Of a stretch of DNA of 12,117 bases, positions 1-8,006 are shown piece after piece. The notes under the pieces are model-generated. The model saw nothing but the letters and a program-made list of their open reading frames with translations. It made no database searches and was not told where the DNA came from. Origin of the DNA: Bacteroidota bacterium (GTDB taxonomy: Bacteria; Bacteroidota; Bacteroidia; Bacteroidales; JAAYUG01); contig JAKAMP010000024.1 of assembly GCA_021812865.1 (NCBI GenBank), positions 1 through 12,117 of the forward strand. The letters are read 5' to 3'. The position numbers and the translations under genes were made by a program. The first letter of the stretch is position 1, and every line of letters begins with the position of its first letter.

Positions 1-1
1 C

Positions 2-3000
2 ATCAGTTCCAATGTGGTATGGTGCATGATGGAAGACCACAACCACAACCTTTGGGTAGGCACCCACGGAGGCGGTTTATGCCGGTATAACCGGAGTAGC
101 GACTCCTTCACCAGGTACACTTACCATGCCAATGATACAACCAGCCTAAGTCACCAGGATGTGGCGGCGCTTTTCCAGGACAGGGAGGGAGTGATATGGG
201 TAGGAACCGATGGCGGGGGACTGAACCGGTTTGACCCGGCAACCGGCAGGTTTACCAGGTTCAACACCGCATGGCCGGGAAAAAACGCTTTCAGCTCCCT
301 GAAAATAATTTCTATCCAGGAGGACACCAAGGGAAACCTCATCCTTGGAACCTGGAACGGGGGACTGAATATTTTCAATAAAAAAACCGGCAAGGTCAAG
401 GTAATTCGTGCAGGAAACGGACTGGAGGGAGATGATATCTGGTCGCTTGGTTCTTCCGCGCCCGACCAGTTTTGGGTTTGCCAGTTCATGCATGGATTCC
501 AGTCGTTCAATTCGCGAACATGCCGTTTCTTCAACCTGCTTTACCCGGGAAAACGCGTTAACCATACTGTATACTCGGTTGCTCCCCAGAGTAATGGAGA
601 CCTTTGGATTGCCACCAATGAAGGTGTATTTTTCGGTTCCTACAGTCAACTGTCCGACAAGCCGGTACTTGGCAAACAATTTATTAAGGTAAGCAACTTA
701 TTGTCGACCGATCTTCAGGTGGATCATTCGGGTACGGTTTGGGTCACAACCATTGATAATGGGATACTCCAGTGCTGGAAAAAAAATCCCCACTTCAAAG
801 CCTATAGCATCCAGGATCCGGGGATTCCGGATGGGGAAGTGAATGTTTACCCAAGCGCCTTCATAGAGGATAAAAAAGAAAATATATGGATTGGAAGCAA
901 TTATGGGCTGTTCCGGTTTGATCCTTCTACCGGTAAAATCAAATACCTGAGTGGCAAGGGAAGAAACAGTTCCATGAGAATTCTGTCATTGATCAGCATG
1001 CCGGATGGAATGTCGCTGGCCGGAACAGATTCCAATCTTTCATCCATTTCCCCTGAAGGAAATCTGAAGGAATTTTTCAGGCTCAATTCCCGCCTGATGC
1101 CTGTTGACAAACCCGAATACACATGTCTTTTGCATTCCGAAAAGGATACATGGTGGATCGGCACATCCAATGGATTGTTTTATACTGACTTCTCATCAGG
1201 CAGAACCGAGGTCATCGTCAAACCGGATGAAACCTACAGGGGAGCAAGCATTTACCTAATCCAGTCGCTCGCCAGGGACCGTGAACAGAATGTATACGCA
1301 GCCACAGCTGATGGAGGACTTGTAATAATCAGGCCTGGCAAGCCTGGATTCGAAGTGCTTCAGAATGACCCCGATAATCCCAGGTCAATCGGCTCCAACA
1401 GGATCAACCAGGTATTTGTTGACTCCCACGGCCAGGTTTGGATTACTTCAGACTACGGACTGGACAAACTGGACAAGAACAGCCGCACCTTTAAACATTA
1501 CACTACGCGTAACGGATTCCCGTCTATGTCAATGTTCAACATCCTCGAAGATCATTCAGAAAACCTGTGGATCAGTAATTCTGTTGGGATCTCAAAATTC
1601 AATCCTGCTACACAGGAAGTATCCAATTACTTCTTTTATGAGACCGATATACACAACTCTAATTTCGCCATGGCAGCTTTCTGCGATAAAAAGGGAGATA
1701 TGTACATCGGGAGAAGGGGATATTTTCTGGTTTTCAACCCGGACAGTGTACCTGTGGTGAAGAATCCTTCTAAAATATATATCACAGATTTTCTACTCAG
1801 CGGGAGTGATGCACCACAGTCGGCCAGGAAATTCATATACCGGCAAGGCGACACCATCGGGTCGGTTCATGTTACCTATAAGCAATCCTCCTTTATTATC
1901 AGTTTTGCATCGCTGAACTTCCTGTCGCCTGAACGAAATTCATATCACTACCAATTGGTGCCTTTTCAGAAGAAGGACCAGTGGACCTTTGCCGGGAATT
2001 CCACTTCGGCAGTATATACCAATATTGCGCCGGGCACTTATACTTTCACGGTTCGTGCTTTCAATTACGAAGGAAAGGTTGCGGAAGAAAGCACCAGCGT
2101 AAAAATCATTATCTCCCCTCCCTTCTGGCAGACCTGGTGGTTCAGGTTGCTGGCAGTCATGGCGCTGATATGCCTTCTGTTAACTGCCTATTACCTGCGG
2201 ATCAATGCGGTGAAATCGGAAAAGAAGAAACTGGAAATCCTGGTACAGGAACGTACACGGGAATTGTCGCATGTGAACATACTTCTTGAAGAACAGAAAG
2301 AGGAACTGGAGCTGCAAAAAGAAGAATTGCAGCAGCAGAAAGAAGAGTTGACGTTTAACCAGGAATTGCTGGCCAACCATCAAAATGAGCTGGAAGAAGT
2401 GGTGAAACAGAGAACCACGGAGCTGATGCAGGCGAAAAACATGGCTGAAGAAAGCGACCGGTTAAAATCGGCCTTCCTGGCCAACATGAGTCATGAGATC
2501 AGAACGCCTCTGAACGCCATTGTGGGTTTTACCAACCTGATCACCATGGAGGACCTCAACGAGAAGAACAAAAAATTCTACACCGGCATTATACAATCGA
2601 ATGCAGAAGCGTTGCTTGTACTGGTAGACGACATTATCGACCTTTCGAAAATCGAAGCCCGGCAGATACAGCTCAACATGCGCAACTTTGCTGTAATTCC
2701 CCTGATGAAGGAAATCTATGAACAGTTCCTGGGATCCATGCCTTCCGGGGTTTCATTCCGGTTTTCGGTTGACCACAGCAGGGATGTGATCATCCGGTCA
2801 GATAACATAAGGTTCAGGCAGATATTCAGCAACCTGGTCTCCAACGCCATCAAGTTTACGGAAAAAGGGACCATCGAGATGGGGATGCTCGACCGGGCCG
2901 ATCGTCAAGTGACCTTCTTTGTAAAGGATTCGGGCTTGGGCATTGCGCCTGAGAATCACGAGATCATATTCGACCGGTTCAGGAAGATTGAGCAGCCAAG

Positions 3001-3586
3001 TAAGCTATTCCGTGGCGCCGGTCTTGGCCTCTCCATCAGCAAACGGCTCACTGAACTTCTTGGGGGCAAAATATGGGTGGAATCAGAATCCGGAAAAGGA
3101 GCGACATTCTTTTTCACCCAGCCAGTTGCTGAAATGGAAAAATCAGCGCTGCAAGAACCTCAACGGGCTGAGCAGGTATTTTCCGTTGCCGATGGCAAGA
3201 TCATAGCCGTGTGCGAGGACGAAGACGACAACTTCCTCCTGCTTCGCGAACTGCTGCATAAAAGGGGATTTGAAATCATGCGGTTCAGGAACGGAAAAGA
3301 AATCGTTGATTACGTGGTGAAAAAGGGCTGTTCGGGTTTCAACTTCATCCTCATGGATATTAAAATGCCCGTGATGGACGGTTTTGAAGCATCCAGGCGT
3401 ATATGGCAGCTGTTCCCCGGATTTCCTATTGTGGCCCAGACGGCCTATGCCATGTCGGATGAAATATCCAATATGCAGGATGCTGGATTCCACGACATCC
3501 TGGTGAAACCTTTCAGTCCAACAAAACTCGATTCCATTATAGAAAAGTTCGCCGGCAGCGCCAGAAAAGATAGCTTTTCACAATAA
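2..3586 (+). CDS. Hybrid two-component sensor kinase with periplasmic propellers (5' end missing)
   Basis: Reading is open from base 2, and the first residues (ISSNVVWCMMEDHN) are mid-repeat, so the signal peptide and at least one blade lie upstream; the GTG at 14 is not a real start. Residue numbers count that GTG as 1. About 13 Reg_prop blades of the LWVGTxGGGL type occupy residues 1-590; the family usually has 14, forming two seven-bladed sensor propellers. A Y_Y_Y domain (about 635-700) precedes one membrane helix (about 708-731). A long coiled coil (735-810) leads to HisKA with phospho-acceptor H827 in SHEIRTPLN, then HATPase with N box N940-N944, G1 box DSGLG 972-976 and G2 box GAGLGL 1001-1006. 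The receiver has acidic residues 1068-1072, phospho-acceptor D1115, T1143 and K1165. The protein ends there without a DNA-binding domain, so output probably passes to another protein. Ligand and target genes are unknown; control of the downstream operon is only a guess. Confidence 0.95.
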   Translation: MSSNVVWCMMEDHNHNLWVGTHGGGLCRYNRSSDSFTRYTYHANDTTSLSHQDVAALFQDREGVIWVGTDGGGLNRFDPATGRFTRFNTAWPGKNAFSSLKIISIQEDTKGNLILGTWNGGLNIFNKKTGKVKVIRAGNGLEGDDIWSLGSSAPDQFWVCQFMHGFQSFNSRTCRFFNLLYPGKRVNHTVYSVAPQSNGDLWIATNEGVFFGSYSQLSDKPVLGKQFIKVSNLLSTDLQVDHSGTVWVTTIDNGILQCWKKNPHFKAYSIQDPGIPDGEVNVYPSAFIEDKKENIWIGSNYGLFRFDPSTGKIKYLSGKGRNSSMRILSLISMPDGMSLAGTDSNLSSISPEGNLKEFFRLNSRLMPVDKPEYTCLLHSEKDTWWIGTSNGLFYTDFSSGRTEVIVKPDETYRGASIYLIQSLARDREQNVYAATADGGLVIIRPGKPGFEVLQNDPDNPRSIGSNRINQVFVDSHGQVWITSDYGLDKLDKNSRTFKHYTTRNGFPSMSMFNILEDHSENLWISNSVGISKFNPATQEVSNYFFYETDIHNSNFAMAAFCDKKGDMYIGRRGYFLVFNPDSVPVVKNPSKIYITDFLLSGSDAPQSARKFIYRQGDTIGSVHVTYKQSSFIISFASLNFLSPERNSYHYQLVPFQKKDQWTFAGNSTSAVYTNIAPGTYTFTVRAFNYEGKVAEESTSVKIIISPPFWQTWWFRLLAVMALICLLLTAYYLRINAVKSEKKKLEILVQERTRELSHVNILLEEQKEELELQKEELQQQKEELTFNQELLANHQNELEEVVKQRTTELMQAKNMAEESDRLKSAFLANMSHEIRTPLNAIVGFTNLITMEDLNEKNKKFYTGIIQSNAEALLVLVDDIIDLSKIEARQIQLNMRNFAVIPLMKEIYEQFLGSMPSGVSFRFSVDHSRDVIIRSDNIRFRQIFSNLVSNAIKFTEKGTIEMGMLDRADRQVTFFVKDSGLGIAPENHEIIFDRFRKIEQPSKLFRGAGLGLSISKRLTELLGGKIWVESESGKGATFFFTQPVAEMEKSALQEPQRAEQVFSVADGKIIAVCEDEDDNFLLLRELLHKRGFEIMRFRNGKEIVDYVVKKGCSGFNFILMDIKMPVMDGFEASRRIWQLFPGFPIVAQTAYAMSDEISNMQDAGFHDILVKPFSPTKLDSIIEKFAGSARKDSFSQ
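2288..2350 (+). repeat. Three tandem heptads of a signalling coiled coil
   Basis: Residues 759-779 of the sensor kinase are three back-to-back seven-residue units ending in QKEEL (EEQKEEL, ELQKEEL, QQQKEEL). They sit between two copies of an ERTREL/QRTTEL linker motif (from L740 and L793, 53 residues apart). The pattern is a continuous parallel coiled coil joining the membrane helix to HisKA. The DNA copies have diverged at synonymous and some other positions. Confidence 0.8.
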
Positions 3587-3828
3587 GGTTCAGTTAACAA
3601 TAATTCTATAGTATTGATTGCTTTTCAATTCATCAGGCTAATGGCCTGAATGCATAGGAGGCATTGTCATAATTGTTCCGGATACTTTACTCCTCTTGAC
3701 AGCTATCGGCATACTCAATCCATGCAGTGGTGCAATTTATTATGTCTCGTCTTTCCCTTTCCTGTCAAAAAGATGAGAGCATTCATGCAGAAACCTGAAG
3801 GCGCTTTTTCGTAAATAACAAATGTCAG

Positions 3829-3845
3829 CATAGAATTTGAAGTAA
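3829..3845 (+). repeat. Imperfect direct repeat, copy A
   Basis: A 17-bp stretch of the form CATA-G-AATTTGAAGT-A-AA matches bases 4087-4103 at 15 of 17 positions (copy B, CATA-T-AATTTGAAGT-G-AA). Copy B abuts the receptor ATG at 4105. It could be a regulator-binding site or a duplicated translation-start context; chance in an A+T-rich spacer is possible. Confidence 0.35.
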
Positions 3846-3941
3846 ATTCATATATTTAAGCCCAATTATAATGATCCGGCCTGTTTCCAAGCGTGCCCTG
3901 ATCAATATATTGGTTCCCGGCGTACCGAATTGCAGAACCTG

Positions 3942-3999
3942 CCATCCGGCAATATCGTAGGGCAGCATAGCAGGAAACCTGGGATTTGTATCCGGATGG
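3942..3999. repeat. Inverted repeat CCATCCGG / CCGGATGG
   Basis: A perfect 8-bp inverted repeat has arms at 3942-3949 and 3992-3999, with 42 bp between. The left arm also overlaps TCCGGCAA (3945-3952), which pairs with TTGCCGGA at 4015-4022, so two mutually exclusive hairpins can be drawn in the leader of the receptor operon. Whether either forms in RNA is unknown. Confidence 0.35.
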
Positions 4000-4086
4000 T
4001 TGGAAATTTTTCAATTGCCGGAATTTAAAATTTTTGCCAGTGTATATCCATATGGCTTTTGCCTTCCGTCTGCGGTAGTCTGAAAC

Positions 4087-4103
4087 CATATAATTTGAAG
4101 TGA
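4087..4103 (+). repeat. Imperfect direct repeat, copy B, at the receptor start
   Basis: This is the second copy of the 17-bp element at 3829-3845 and lies directly before the ATG at 4105. There is no purine-rich Shine-Dalgarno sequence here, as is usual for Bacteroidota; the A-rich context (TTTGAAGTGAA) is the likely ribosome landing zone. Confidence 0.35.
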
Positions 4104-4104
4104 A

Positions 4105-6822
4105 ATGAACCTTATGCACAAAGAACTTATGCGGTTCCTTCTTTTATGTACGGCGCTGCTCATGCTTACTCTCACTATACATGGCCAGGTAACCGATTCA
4201 ATCGCTGCAAAAAAGGATTACCTACCTTTCGATTCTGTCATCCGGCAACTGGAGCGTAAGTATAACATTGCGTTCTTCTATGAACCCTTATGGTTCCAGG
4301 ACGTTACCATATCCTCTTCCTTTGCTGATATGCCTTTACCGGAGGCCATTGCAAGTATCAAGCAGCTCACCCAGCTGAGCATTCTGAAAATCAACGAGAT
4401 TAATTATGTATTCCTTCCGGCATCCGGAAATGACAACGACAATTCAGAATCTGACGGGAAATATGTTGTCGTGGGAGACCTGCTGAGCTATGGAAGCAAA
4501 AACAAGGTTAACCTGTCAGCCCTCGTTGTCGATGCTACAAACGAGATGCCTCTTCACGGCGCTACGATTAGTTTTCCCGATCTTAAAAAAACTGTTATCA
4601 CAGATATTGAAGGAAAAATTAGTCTCTCTTTGCCAGTGGGAGTACACGAAATGCTGGTGACTTTCCCGGGCTACCTGGAAAATAAAAAGGACCTCAAAGT
4701 GCTGAGCGACGGACATCTTACCGTTGAAATGTTCGATAAGACCATTGAATTAAGCGACGTGGTGGTGACAGCCAACAAAATCGATCAGAACTTCAGGCGC
4801 ACACAGATGAGTATTGTGAAAATGCAGGGCAAGGCCATCAGGGAATTGCCTAACACACTGGGCGAAGTGGACATTATCAAAAGCCTGTCATTGCTTCCGG
4901 GTGTGACCACAGCCGGTGAATTTGGCTCGGGATTCAACGTGAGGGGAGGCAGTTCCGATCAAAACCTCGTGCTGGTGGAAGATGTTCCGGTTTTCAATTC
5001 TGCCCACCTGTTTGGACTGGTTTCCATCCTCAATGCCGATGCCATTACCAGCGTAACCCTTTATAAAGGTGGTATTCCTGCATCATTCGGCGAAAGGGTT
5101 TCTTCGGTTCTGAATGTTACCCTGGGTTCGGAAGACCTTACAAAAACCAGGGTGAAGGCCGGGATTTCATTGATCAACAGCCATCTGAACATTGAAGTAC
5201 CGGTTGGAAAAAAAATTACGGTTATGGTAGGGGGAAGAACCACCTATTCCGACTGGATGCTGAAAAAAATACCCGATGCCGACCTGATGAACAGCTCAGC
5301 GGGTTTCAACGACCTGTATGGATTGCTTTCTTTTACCCCGAATGCAAAAAACAAAATCTCCCTTTTTGCTTACTCCAGCAACGACAGGTTCAGGTTTGCA
5401 GGAACTCAGAATTATTCCTACGGAAACCTGCTGGGATCCTTAAGGATGATGCACCGTTTTACCAACAAGCTTTTCACAACCCTTACCCTGGGCTCCAGTT
5501 ATTATAAAGCTACCTATACCGAAAATGATACCATCAGACCTTTGGAGGCTTACTCCACTGAGAATAGCATTCTGTACCGCACCCTGAAATGGAACCTTAT
5601 CTGGGAAATGAATGACAAACATGTCATTACCGGCGGGATCAATGCCTTTCTGTATAATGTCAACCCTGGTATAATGTCACCATATGGAAAGTATTCACAG
5701 GTGCCTTCACTGAAAATGCAGGACGAACAAGGAATGGAATGGGCAGCTTTTCTCAGCGACGATATTAAATTCAGCGATAAAATCAGTTGTGAGGTCGGTT
5801 TCCGATATTCAGCCTTTGACAACCTCGGACCAAAAAAGGTTTGGATTTACGATCCCTCCCAGCCAAAAACCGTTGAATCGGTAATCGATTCGGTTTTATA
5901 TAAAAAGGGACAGGTTGTGAAGGCGTTCAGCGGGTTTGAACCACGCCTCTCTTTCCGGTACAATTTTTCCGAACACAGCTCAATTCGTCTGACCTATAAT
6001 AGAATAAACCAATATATCAACCTGATTTCGAACACTTCAGTGCTTACTCCTTCATCCATCTGGAAACTAAGCGATGCTTATATCAGGCCTGTCTCAAGCA
6101 ACCAGTTTGCCTTTGGATATTTCAGGGATTTCCGGAAGAACCGTTATGAAACTTCTATTGAAGTCTACTATAAGACCTACAGCAACCTGATTGAATATAA
6201 AAATGGCGCCCATGTGCTTCTCGATCCGCAAATCGAAACTCAACTTATCGATGCGGTAGGCCGCAATTACGGAGTGGAAGTATTCCTGAAAAAAAATACC
6301 GGGAAACTCACAGGCTGGCTGAGCTACACTTATTCACATTCCATGAGGAAAACCAGTTCGTCCTGGGCTGTGGAAAAGATCAACAACAACCATTGGTTTC
6401 CCGATAACCTGGATCGGCCCCATAATCTTGTGCTCAACTCCGGCTATTACTTTAACCGCAGGGTTCGCCTGGGCGTAACTTACACCTACAATACCGGCCG
6501 GCCGGTTACCCTGCCTGAACTGAAATACTTCGTTGATGGCTACCAGATTGTATATTACTCCGACCGCAATAAATACCGGATGCCCGATTACAGCAGGCTC
6601 GACCTTTCTATCTCCAGGTATGAAAACCTCCGTATCAAAAAGAAATGGAAAGGGTATTGGACTATTTCCATTATGAATGTTCTGGGAAGAAAAAATGCAT
6701 ATTCCATTTTCTACCAGAAAGATGTGAATCCGAACAATTTAAACCAGCCCAGCTATAGCCTTTACAAACTCTACATCATAGGCAGGCCCCTGCCCACGTT
6801 CACTTATAATATTACCTTCTAG
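4105..6822 (+). CDS. TonB-dependent outer-membrane receptor with STN domain
   Basis: A 905-residue receptor expected to import a ligand through a TonB-energised barrel. The hydrophobic N-terminus is a signal peptide, probably cut after G27 (HG/Q). An STN-like domain (about 38-108) precedes a carboxypeptidase-regulatory-like Ig fold (about 135-212, with PLHGATISFP). The TonB-box-like DVVVTA starts at D218. The plug (about 235-345) includes GFNVRGGSSDQNLVLVEDVP and LYKGGIPASFGERVSSVLNV. The rest is barrel and ends in phenylalanine (YNITF), as outer-membrane barrels do. ATG at 4105 is chosen as the first start of the signal peptide; M4 or M9 remain possible. The DUF4249 gene follows after 9 bp, a recurring partner of this receptor class. 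STN domains often talk to a FecR-type anti-sigma factor, but neither FecR nor an ECF sigma gene lies in this window. Substrate unknown. Confidence 0.95.
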   Translation: MNLMHKELMRFLLLCTALLMLTLTIHGQVTDSIAAKKDYLPFDSVIRQLERKYNIAFFYEPLWFQDVTISSSFADMPLPEAIASIKQLTQLSILKINEINYVFLPASGNDNDNSESDGKYVVVGDLLSYGSKNKVNLSALVVDATNEMPLHGATISFPDLKKTVITDIEGKISLSLPVGVHEMLVTFPGYLENKKDLKVLSDGHLTVEMFDKTIELSDVVVTANKIDQNFRRTQMSIVKMQGKAIRELPNTLGEVDIIKSLSLLPGVTTAGEFGSGFNVRGGSSDQNLVLVEDVPVFNSAHLFGLVSILNADAITSVTLYKGGIPASFGERVSSVLNVTLGSEDLTKTRVKAGISLINSHLNIEVPVGKKITVMVGGRTTYSDWMLKKIPDADLMNSSAGFNDLYGLLSFTPNAKNKISLFAYSSNDRFRFAGTQNYSYGNLLGSLRMMHRFTNKLFTTLTLGSSYYKATYTENDTIRPLEAYSTENSILYRTLKWNLIWEMNDKHVITGGINAFLYNVNPGIMSPYGKYSQVPSLKMQDEQGMEWAAFLSDDIKFSDKISCEVGFRYSAFDNLGPKKVWIYDPSQPKTVESVIDSVLYKKGQVVKAFSGFEPRLSFRYNFSEHSSIRLTYNRINQYINLISNTSVLTPSSIWKLSDAYIRPVSSNQFAFGYFRDFRKNRYETSIEVYYKTYSNLIEYKNGAHVLLDPQIETQLIDAVGRNYGVEVFLKKNTGKLTGWLSYTYSHSMRKTSSSWAVEKINNNHWFPDNLDRPHNLVLNSGYYFNRRVRLGVTYTYNTGRPVTLPELKYFVDGYQIVYYSDRNKYRMPDYSRLDLSISRYENLRIKKKWKGYWTISIMNVLGRKNAYSIFYQKDVNPNNLNQPSYSLYKLYIIGRPLPTFTYNITF

Positions 6823-6831
6823 TTTACTACG

Positions 6832-7935
6832 ATGAAAAAACCATTCCTGTTTGCGTTCGTTTTGATGATATTGGGACATTCATGCAAGGAAGTGTACAAT
6901 CCGGAAGTGGATCTCACAAAGGCCGCGCTTGTTGTAGAAGGACTGATCACTGACGAGCCCGGCCCATATACCGTTAAACTGACAAAGGCCATCCCGTATA
7001 ACCTGAATGCACTCCTGCCCGAAACCGGTGCACAGGTATTTGTTGAAGATGAGGATGGAACGCGATATACCTTCAAAGAAACATCACCCGGTATTTATAC
7101 TTCCGATCCAAATAAATTTAAAACGGTGTATGGCAAGGCCTATACCCTGGTTATCAAAACAGTTACCAACAAAGCATACCGCTCATCCCCGCAAATACTC
7201 TACCCCAAAGGCAGCCTGGATACCATTTACCCGGTCATTAAAACATCTCCGCTCAGAACGTATATCGGCGGAGAACTGTTCATTCAGAATACCAAGGGAG
7301 TGCAATTTGTGGGCGATATAGTCATGCAGAACGACAGCTCACCCTATTACAGGTTTTCAAACACGCTGCTTATTGAATATACATCAAAATTTGCAAAAGA
7401 TACTACTAAAACCCCTAACTACTGCTGGATGAAATATATTCCATACGAATACCTGAACCTGAGCGAACGGATGACCCAGGCCACACGGGTACCCCAGTCG
7501 CTCGGATTCTGCCCGCTCGATTCCGGATATTATGGCATTATCAAGGAAGTCAGCGTGGTTTATCATGGCGGAACTCCCGATACCATTGTTGTGAATAAGA
7601 AACTGCATGTAAACATCATTAGTTTCAAACAGTATCATATTAACCCTGATATTTACCAGTACTATAAATCGGTAAACGACCAGCTATCGGCCAGGCAGCA
7701 AATTCTTGATCCGGTCACTTTCCAGAGCATCGGCAACATTACCTGTATTACCAATCCTGACGAAGCTGCTCTGGGTATCTTCGAAGCCTCCTCGGTTACC
7801 CTGTACACCTACTATTACCTGCCTGATCTTTCGGGTACTTCCATCACATTTAAGAAAATGAATTCCCTCGACATTGAAAAACTATCCGAACCGGATTGCA
7901 AGACCACGCCACCCGATTTCTGGCTCAACTTATAG
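6832..7935 (+). CDS. DUF4249-family lipoprotein, partner of the TonB-dependent receptor
   Basis: A 367-residue predicted lipoprotein. The signal sequence ends in ILGHS-C18; cysteine 18 would be lipidated after signal peptidase II cleavage, although histidine at -2 makes the lipobox atypical. The segment after it (EVDLTKAALVVEGLITDEPG, PYTVKLTKA) is the characteristic opening of DUF4249, followed by beta-rich sequence. Near the C-terminus, CITNPDEAALGIFEASSV matches the family's conserved closing motif. The length is normal for the family. The gene begins 9 bp after the receptor stop and is surely cotranscribed. DUF4249 proteins are found beside receptors of this class in Bacteroidota, but their biochemical role is not established; a surface ligand-binding or receptor-capping role is inference. 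Acidic residues soon after the lipid cysteine could act as a surface-export signal. Confidence 0.9.
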   Translation: MKKPFLFAFVLMILGHSCKEVYNPEVDLTKAALVVEGLITDEPGPYTVKLTKAIPYNLNALLPETGAQVFVEDEDGTRYTFKETSPGIYTSDPNKFKTVYGKAYTLVIKTVTNKAYRSSPQILYPKGSLDTIYPVIKTSPLRTYIGGELFIQNTKGVQFVGDIVMQNDSSPYYRFSNTLLIEYTSKFAKDTTKTPNYCWMKYIPYEYLNLSERMTQATRVPQSLGFCPLDSGYYGIIKEVSVVYHGGTPDTIVVNKKLHVNIISFKQYHINPDIYQYYKSVNDQLSARQQILDPVTFQSIGNITCITNPDEAALGIFEASSVTLYTYYYLPDLSGTSITFKKMNSLDIEKLSEPDCKTTPPDFWLNL

Positions 7936-8006
7936 TGAACCACAACCGCAAATGCCATCAGAACAAGACCTGCAAGCCCATCATTTCAGTATATATTTTT
8001 GAATCC

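Larger units (their letters stand above)
3587..4104. other. 518-bp intergenic region upstream of the receptor operon
   Basis: No convincing gene is seen on either strand. The region must contain the end of the kinase transcript and probably the promoter of the operon starting at 4105. I found no exact TAnnTTTG -7 box; the nearest are TAGAATTTG at 3831-3839 (one base too long) and TATAATTTG at 4089-4097, immediately before the start codon. A small hairpin (TCAGGC-TAATG-GCCTGA, 3633-3649) follows the kinase stop but lacks a T-run, so it is not a typical intrinsic terminator. Short inverted repeats lie between 3942 and 4022. Confidence 0.7.

Noticed and set aside
3871..3960. Small + strand reading of 29 codons containing a CRTCH haem-binding-like motif
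   Set aside because: It has no signal peptide, no family resemblance and no exact promoter; one CxxCH in a random 29-residue reading is likely chance.
3930..4022. Possible cobalamin riboswitch before the receptor (AGCAGGAAACCTGGG resembles the B12 box)
   Set aside because: The other required conserved blocks of the riboswitch (the GGGAA, CCCGC-CTGT and GCCACTG elements) are not found upstream. An Rfam RF00174 scan would decide.
3856..4119. Minus-strand 87-codon reading across the leader and the receptor start
   Set aside because: It overlaps the receptor signal peptide, its amino-acid make-up is not protein-like and no domain is recognisable.
7994..8001. TATTTTTG, an exact TAnnTTTG match before the MG2-like gene
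   Set aside because: It is only 5 bp from the ATG, giving a leaderless transcript, and there is no TTTG at -33 spacing. Cotranscription from upstream is more likely.
7896..8006. Upstream ATG at 7896 for the MG2-like protein
   Set aside because: It lies inside the DUF4249 gene and would bury the signal peptide behind 37 polar residues.
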